Positions 51,101 through 60,100 of a DNA stretch of 64,000 bases are shown here, in pieces. Source of the stretch: Alligator mississippiensis. Lineage: Eukaryota > Chordata > Crocodylia > Alligatoridae. The notes beneath the pieces are model-generated. The model had not been told where the DNA came from. It was given only the letters and a program-made list of their open reading frames with translations, and searched no databases. Position 1 is the first letter of the stretch; the number at the start of each line of letters is the position of its first letter. Location: the NCBI RefSeq assembly GCF_030867095.1, contig NC_081830.1:37431832-37495831 (forward strand), read 5' to 3'. The position numbers and the translations under genes are program-made.

Positions 51101-54100
51101 TGGGCGGGAAAGCCCCAACCCTGCCCCGAGGGGCAGAGGGAGAGAGTGGAAAGGGTGGGTCCTGACACTTGCACTTACTCACTCGTCTTGCTGCAGGTAA
51201 GTCAGGCTTGGGGGATGTGGGGCAGGGGGGAAGCTGGCTAGGGGCTGAGGGAGGTTTGCGGCTGGCCAGGCACTCCAGCCGGGAGGGGGTTTAGAGCCTC
51301 CCTGTTCCTGGCCAGAGTGCTCAGCCAGCTGCAAACCCCCACCGCTCCCAGCTAGCTGCAAATCTCCCCACTCCTTCAGCCCCCAGCCAGCTTGGGCAAT
51401 CCCTGGCCCCGCGGTGCAGATTGCCCAAACTGACTAGGGGCTGAGGGAGTGGGGAGGTTTGCATCCAGCCAGAAGGAGGCAGGGTTTGCAGCCTCCCCCG
51501 CTCCCTCAGGCCCCAGCCAGCTTGGGCACTCCCTGGCCAGGCACTCCAGTTTGCAGCTGGCTGGGAGCAGCAAGGGTCTGCAACCGGCCGAGCACTCTGA
51601 CCAGGAGTGGGCAGGCTGCAACCCACCCCGGCCAGAGTGCCTGGCTGGTTACAAACCTCCCTGCTGCCCCTCAGCCCCCAGCCAGCTTGGGCGCTTTCTG
51701 GACAGAAGGGGTGGGTGGGGGGTTGCAGCCTGCCAGGCACTCCGGCTGGGAGTGGGGAGGCTGAAAACCCTGCTAGGCACTTGGGCCAGGGGAGGCAGAG
51801 TGCCCGGCAGCTGCAAACCCTGAGTCACAAACGCTGCGCTCTCTATCCTGCTGCCCTCCCCCAGGCCCTCTGGAGCGCAGCATGTGCAACTGGTGCGGCA
51901 GGGCACAGCAGGCCAAACACAAAAGCTGCCTACCGTTGCAAGCTCCGTGCTGCCCTGACCACACTTCCTCTGTGTGCATGGGGGCAGCACACACCTGCCC
52001 TGCCCCCACCCCCACATAGATCTGGGGGGTGTGAGCCTCCCTGGTCCCTGGAAGTGCACGATGCCACTGGGAGCCAGCCCTGCCAGAGCCTGCAGCGGGC
52101 AGCAGCGAGGGGCAGCCGGTTCGTGCTCGTGCTGTAGCAGCTGCTGCCTTCCATTAGGGGCAGGGGGCTGCAGACCTGGGTCCCTGGTCCCATAGCCCTG
52201 ACAGCTGGGGACCCCCTCAAGCATGGCTGGGGGGCAGGGTGGGGGGAAGGGAGGGACACCAACAGGTCTGTTGGGGGCATTTAATTTTAACCATGGATTT
52301 TGGGATTTTTAAATCAGAGAATTTGTGATATTTTATCAAGGAAAACCACGGTCCCTGGTACACACCCGCACTGGGTGGCTTTATTCTTAGGGGATTCAAA
52401 CCCACAACAAATCAGAGACAGGGAGGGAAGGGGCAGGGCTGAAGATAAGCTGAACTGTATGGGGGTGCAACAATGAGAGGCAGGAGGAAGTTGCAAAGGT
52501 GAAGTAAACAGGTAAGTTATTGCAGTGATTTTTCCTGGGTTATTCATTGCAGCAAATGGTGGCTGCTGTGGGAGGCATAAATGCAGGCATGGGCAGACCT
52601 AGAAGGGTTGAACTCCTCAGATATGGGTGCTGTAAGCAGCTGAAGCAAGTCCTTCTTGGAGCCCAGCTGTTTGTTTCTGTATGTTGAGGGTGGAGGACAG
52701 TGGAAGCCAGCTATGGGCATGCTGCTGGGAGGTAGGGCAGCAGTTACAACTATGCTCCCACTTACCTTGTGGTTGGGGATCATGGGGGGTGGGGAAAATT
52801 TCTGGGAAGGTTCTGAGGGGGAAGAGGCTCGTAGATATGGTGAAGGGCTGGAAGGGAGGCCAAAGGCACCAAGGGGCTTTCAGGGGAATAGGGGCCTGCG
52901 TAGTAGAGGGGTGTGGACTAAGGAGAAGCTGGGTTATCATGGAGTTGAGGGGCGTGAGCAGGGTTGGAAGCTAAAGGAACTGTAGCTGAGGGACTGCAAA
53001 TGTGGTCTGGGTGCTCAGGGGGAGGGCTCAGTGGGGTGATGAGGGGTCAGGGAGGCTGGTGTATGATGGGGATCGGTCTCTGCAGGGTGCAGTGTGTTCA
53101 TGGGGGCAGTGTGGGGACAGGGTAAGACTCAGTGGAGTATGAGGGAGAAGGGTGGGGTTTGATGTGGCTTGGGGCATGATGGGCTAGAACTGAGCTGGGA
53201 GTGGTGGTGGGGGAGGGGAGGACCTGTAGAATAACAAGGGACACCCTGGACCTGGGGGGGGGGGATTTGAGGGGGCAAGAACAATGCATAAAAGGCAGTG
53301 AGGAGCATTTTGGGGCCAAGTCATGGAGTAGACCCATGGGGGAGGGTGCAGGGAATAGTTCTGTTCATAGTGAAGAATGGGGGTAACATCTGGCACCAAA
53401 TGACTGGCTCATCCTGAAGGTAGTATCTAGCTCTCCCCTAAAGCCTGTTATAATTGTTTTTCCTTGAATCTTAAACTGAATAATGTTATGCTAGGAGCCT
53501 AGCATATTAAACTTCTTGTTTCTTTTTAATGGGAAAAATGTATTGTGTTACGTGATGATGCACCACCATCTGTATCACCCTCCTCCTTTCAAAATACTAA
53601 ATTCTACCCCCCCCATGACAATATCAACAGGTTAAGTTAACCATGTTTACTTTTAAATACTGTGCATTTTTAAGGTCAATTTTTAAGAATTTTAAGAAGG
53701 AAAAAAATTGTATAATTCAAAATTTTTGAAAAACCAAAGAATTTATTTTAAACAGAACTCAGAACTATTTACTGTTCCCAACATTAAGAGCAAGATTAAT
53801 TATTCAGACAGAGGAGAAAGCACAGTGTAAGAGCAACAACTACTGTTGAATTTCACTATTTTTGCACCTCTCAACAAAAAATTTAAGTTTACAAAATTTC
53901 AGCAGCACCTATACAGAATGCAAAAGAAATTGAAAGTAGTTACAACCTCCACCCCCTCCCAAAAACAACAACAACTTGGAAACAGAAAGAGAAAGGTGTT
54001 TAAATTTATGACTGCACCCACAGAACATCCTAACACGGTAAATACATTAACTTTATAATGCTTGGTAAAATTGGCTACTGGTTAATTTATGCTCAGTAAA

Positions 54101-57100
54101 TCAAGTATTTAAGCTTTTCAATACTGGGATAATCCAGAATTGTGTCTAGGATAGGGTAGGATAGATAAAATAAAACTTAGAATGAGCAAGAAAAAAAAAA
54201 AAAAAAAAAAAAAAAGGACAAACCACATAAATTTCAGAATAAACTACAAAATAGCTACTGAGAGTCAGATGCTTTCCTCTCCAGTGATAATGCAGGTCTC
54301 CTACTTCAATGAGACAGAATTTATTTAGAGCTAATTAATTCTTCCAGCATGCAACTTGTTTAGTCAATCCACAAAAACACAGAAAATCTTTTTACCAAGT
54401 TAATATTTATATAGTCAATCTAAGGGTTACTGAAAATATTTAAAAGCAGTGATTCTCAACCAGGGTTCTGCGAAATCCTGAGGTGCCTTGAGATCTTTTC
54501 AAGGCTGCTATGGAGTGCCAGGCAATGTTAGCTCTGGTAGGTGTACAAACATGATTTACGTGATAAACCCAGAGATTTCAAAGAGGACGTCACAGCATCA
54601 AAAACATTCTGACATACTACAGTTTTTCTAAGTTCTCTGCAATGGAAGAATTGCTCTAATGTTTTGGTAGTCAAAAAAAAAAGAGTGAAAACTAAGAGGG
54701 GTGCCTCAAGTCTATCAAGAGGTACCTCAAATCTAAAGAGGTTGAGAACCACTGTGTGGCAATCGTCCTTTGGTGCCTGCCACTTTAAGGGCTGGAGCAG
54801 GCAGCCGACAGGTGCCTGATTAAGGCAGCTATTTTCAAACAAAGGTCAACCAGGCAGATGCAGCAGTTAGCTGCTTGCAGCCGAGGGAGCAGCACCATCT
54901 AGCTCCCTGGCGCCATGGAACATCCTGGAGGTAAGGGAAGGAGCTATGGGGATGTTTTGGAGACTCCTGGTCCCAGACATGACCTAAAACTGCACCCTGC
55001 CGGGGAACGGAGGCCTGGTGGGACTGCCGGTGGTGCAGCAGCCCCACTCAAATACCAGGACTGCTTACCTCCCTGGTGAAAGGCATGTTGAGGCACCTTA
55101 ATAACCCCAGCCCTCACAGCACTGCAGGTAAGGGGGCCAGGCACGACTATGGCCACTTGAACCCGCAGGGGTGAAAGACCTCAGAGGCCCCAGGGAGGGG
55201 ATAGTTGTGTATGCCCAGAGAGGGGGCGGTAGTGAAGGCCCTGACAGGAGTTGAGTAGAGCTGAGGGTCAGCCTGAAGGGCAGCCCAAGGGGGTGTGCTG
55301 ATTAAGGCCATGGGATGGCCAGAAGGGCAGCAAATAGGTCAACCCCGATGAGATAGAGTTGTAGGGTGTGAGAAGCCCGGTGAGGGGCTAGGGTGGAGTT
55401 AGCCCTCTATTTGGTGAATCAGCTGGCCACTACCCAGGTGAGGGTTGTGGGAGAGGCCCAAAAGACTGCATATGTCACTAACTGAGGTGTAACTTGGATA
55501 AGCCTGATGGCCTACAGGGCCGCTCAAGGGACTAGGGCAGAGTGAAGGGAGCACAGTATCGTGCAGTGGGCAAGAGACCCTGTGAGAGAGGGTGGAGTGC
55601 AAGAGGCCCCAGTGAGATGGGGGCGGTATGAGTGTGTAAGTGAATGAGACCTGACATATGACTAAGGCTGGGAGCATAGTGACATACTAGATGCCACCTG
55701 CAAGGCATGGGCCATGGTGTAGGGATGGTACAGAGCTGTGGACAGCCTTGGCATTGGGGCATGTAATGGACAGCCTCCCACATTTACCACCAACTCATTG
55801 TTATGGCAAAGTCGTGGCAGGTAAGACTGGGTGGACTGCCCTAAACAGACAGGCAGGTGGGCCAACTTGAAACTCAGCCCTGAGCTTGCCGCGTCACACT
55901 CTGGTTTAAAGGATAATTCTTCAATTAAGTAAACGGTCAGAGACTCCCCATATAGCAAAGGCTGCGTAGGCTTCCTGGAAAAACTTTTAAGTCCTGTTGA
56001 GTTATGTCTGTACAATATTACTGGAGAGTACTTTTTCGGCTGGGACATGACAAAAATATGCCTCCTTGCTTATTTGTACCCCAGTGACTGAAAATAATTT
56101 TTATACTTCCCTACAAGCAAAATTTGTACTTACCCTTCTTTTCAGTCTTTCCCGTTCCTTCAAGGTAAGCGTATCGGCTTTTGCAATTACAGGTACAATA
56201 TTCACCTTGTTGTGTATGGCTTTCATGAATTCAACATCCAAGGGCTTAAGTCTAAAAATAAAATTGAAAATGTTTCAAGAATTTAAATGCCAATGTATTT
56301 TCAGCAGGGTTGGGGTACTGTTGTAGTTATGGTCCAAGAAGTGTCTGAAGCAAGGATTTTTGTGAGAAAAGGCACAAAAGTTTGTCCAACATCTCTCCCA
56401 ACTATGCAGTTGGCCCAAGAACAGAAATCACAATGACTTTTCACACAGAGGAACACAGAAATGATCTCAAAAGGGGGGGGGGGAAGGGTGGTGTTTGTTT
56501 TTTTTAAAAAAGCACTTTTTGCAAAAAATTACAATTTTACACTCACCATCCAGAAATATCCTCAACCCCCTCCCCCCTTCCAAGGTAAATTCATCACTTA
56601 AAAAACTGGTAGTGTTCTAGACTATACGTAACCCATCCGGCCTCATCTTGAAAACAGTTAGCAGCATGAATGAAGCCCAATCCCTTGTGAAGCAAAAAGA
56701 ATTCTAAAAAGGGCCCAGAAATACCTACCCATGACCAAATGGTGAAATGAAGTAAAAACAGCAATGGACACGGTTATCTATAATATGCCGTCTGTTCAGG
56801 CCACTCTCATCATGCAGATACCGCTCAAATTGGTCATCAATATAGGCGATGATAGTCTTAAAACTGAAAAAAATGTGGATTAATATAAATAGCTATGTTC
56901 ATCATTTAGACATTCACTCCACAAATAATGAAGAGCGGGCTCTAGGGATTTTTTTTCCAATGATGTCAAATGAATTCCAAACCACACTGTAAACAGCAGA
57001 AACTCAACTATCACAGAATAACACTGGTGCAGTGAAAATAATATGAATTAACAAAATTGAATAAAGTAACTGGATAACCTTTCAGAACAGAAAAGGATAC

Positions 57101-60100
57101 ACAGTAATACATTAGGCAAATCAGACTTTCCAGAATAAATGCTTTATGTAAAACAATAAGTATAACATAATCAATTACTTCTTTATTCCTGTAGTGAATT
57201 TCTTCACAGGTCTAAATTACACAAATACTCTAATTTAAAATGCTGTACCACAATTTAGACAAAAAAATCCAAGACACTCTTGACAGTATGTAAGGAGATG
57301 TGATGAACTTATACAAGAGATCTGGGAATTAATTTAATTCCTTAGCAGATCTGTTACAGTATGAAGTTGGGTCTGAATGAACCAGTTAGTTTGATAAGCA
57401 ATACCACAACCTGCTTAATATAGAAGGAAAGAATGTTTCTCCTGTTGTATTTTTGCCAATAGAAAAATATCACACCTTGAATAGAGCAGATATTTGTCTG
57501 TATGTGAGTAGAAAGAACAGAAGAAATACTAACAGTTAGGGCTGTGAGAAATTTCAGCACCCATTTCATTTCAGAGGTGTTTCGGGCCGTTTCAGTGCCA
57601 AAACACTGAATCCGAAACAAAATGGAAGGTTCTGAAATGTTTTAGAGAATTTCGGAGCGGAGCTTGCAGGGAAACAAAAACTAAGAGTGGGGGGAGGACT
57701 TCTCTCATATTGATATCTAGCTCCTGGTTCGATTCCCCAGCTCTCTGATCATTTCTCCAGCTCTTCCCAGGGGGCACGGGGCCCCGATCTGCATATGGGG
57801 TTTCAGCAGGCTGCCACTGCAGGCTGGGGCCAGCAGCAGCTGCTTGGTGCAGCCTGCGCCAAGTGCTGAGAAGCCTGCTGAAACCTGGTGCGCAGATCCA
57901 AGGGCATTGAACTGGGGGCTGGGCAATCCCTGCCATGCAGTCTGGCTCTGTAGGGAGCAGAGATCCACACCAGGGTCTCCTCAATGCCGCTGCCTACCCC
58001 ACACAGCCCCACTTCGCTGCGGAGCTGAGTCATGTGGCAGGGACCAGCAGGCTTGCTTGCCGCCCTGTGCTGCTTCCTTGCCCCGCAACCCAGCGTGACA
58101 GGGATCAGAGATCTGCGCGGGGGTCTCCTCACCTGCACGTAGGGCAGCGGCCCCCCCCCAGACAAGCAACCCATGGTCCTGTTCTGCTCCCCACTGGGGC
58201 CCTGCAGCCTCCGGCCCCAAGCCCTGCGTGGCTGGGTAGGGCTGTGCAAAGCTTCCCTTGTAGCCCGTCTAAAACAGATTAGGCCAAAATAAAACAGGAT
58301 AGTGATCTGAAACGCCTAAACGAATCGCTGTCCTCCAGAACAGCCGAATCTGAAACCGAATCGAAACACAGCCATTTTGTACAGTCCCACTAACAGTGTG
58401 CATACACACTACACATTTCAAAATCTTGGCATAAATAGCCACGATGGAAACAATTCAACTGGAGAGTAAAACTGCTAGCAGAGCCGTCCCTAGGGGTGTG
58501 CTGGGCCCAGGGCATATCAGTCTGTGTGGGGCCAGGCGAGGAGGGGTAGGGGAGGGTATGGTGAGCAGCTGGAGGAGCAGCCGGAGCCAGCAGAGCAGGG
58601 GGTGGTGGCGGCAAGTGGCCACAGCTGGTAGAGATGGGGGGTGTGGCAAGAAGCCAAAGCTGGTGGTACTTGGCAGGGGCAGCGTGTGGTGGCTGCAGCA
58701 GGGCCTGTATGGAACTGCCTGCAGGGCCCCCCAAAGCACAGGGTTCAGGGAAGTTGCCCCGATTTGCCACCCCCTAGGGACAGCCCTGATTGCTAGTGCC
58801 TATTAAAAGTTTAAGAAACTCATATTTTGGACAAACGTTATCTCCAACAACTTTATTTCTGTGGAAACTTTAAGTTTCCTAACAATACAAATTGTTCAGA
58901 TTCTACTTGCTTACTTCAAATTTAAGATTGCATCTGAATCTCAAGACAGCTCTGAACTAACATTCCACCTGCTTTTAACGTGAGTATCATGTATGCTCAA
59001 AGACTCCAGATACAGTGTCTGCCCTTCCATATGGACCTTCTCTTGTCTTCCCAAGCTGTCTTTTATTCTCCTAAGAAAACTGATCCATACATGTACAATT
59101 TCTCTCTTATTTCTGTGATGGTAACAGAGGGGATACTAGCTATTTCGCATAATTTTCTTATCTGCATATGAAACATTCTTCATCCATTATGCTTTCGGTA
59201 CAAAAGGAATGTCTTTTGGCCAAATTCTCCCTTTGCAAGAAACCATATATACTTAAAATATACAACAGAATATGAATTGGTTGTAGTACACCAAATTTAT
59301 AGCATCCTGATCTGACACAAAAGATAACTTGTGGTAAGCCAAAGATAAAGTTCAGAGACACTTCAAGTTATTTTACTTTTAAAAATACCTTAAATGTGAG
59401 AAATGCAAATATTCTTTCCATAAGTATTTATTTTTATCTTTTAATGCATCTTATAATGATTGTAAGGGAGTTGGTTATTGTTCTTTCAAGAATACACAAT
59501 TTATTCTGAAATAATAAGGCATTAGTTTCCCCACTAGCTTCCTCCATGAACACACTTATATTCTGGAATGTGTCATATTCTGAATTAGTTTAATACCAGA
59601 AAATGCTTAACCTAAATCAGGAACAGCTTCCATGTATAGATACTTTTGTGATTTGGAGTATTCAGAAAGAATATGTAAAAATTATAAGCTTTTAAAACAT
59701 GGACACCCAAACAAAAATTGTTTCAAGTAATAAAGCAAACCTCTCTCTAAAAATTGTATCTCAAATTATAGTTCCTATAACATACAATCTGCCCTTTAGG
59801 CAGTAAAGAAATCACACTGTACAAGTGCCACTAATGGTATGCCAATTATAAGTTTACATTACCCTATGCAAGGCAGCTACAGCACATTGAGACTAACGAT
59901 TTAAGTCTTGATCAGAGAATAAGAATGAACTTTTTTTAAATTGAGAAGGGATATAGATCACCTTCTCTGTAGGTCAGCATATATGTCAGGTACATACCAG
60001 TCCCGACAATTGATGGCATCACCATATCCTGGTGTGTCCACAACTGTCAAACGAAGCTTTACTCCCCTCTCTTCAATTTCAACTGTTGAGGCTTCAATCT

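Noticed and set aside
51649-52224. Overlapping ORFs of 176-191 codons on both strands
   Set aside because: GC-rich repeat core with low-complexity translation and no recognisable family.
55662-56048. 128-codon minus-strand ORF
   Set aside because: It falls in the unassigned repeat-like block and matches no protein family I know.
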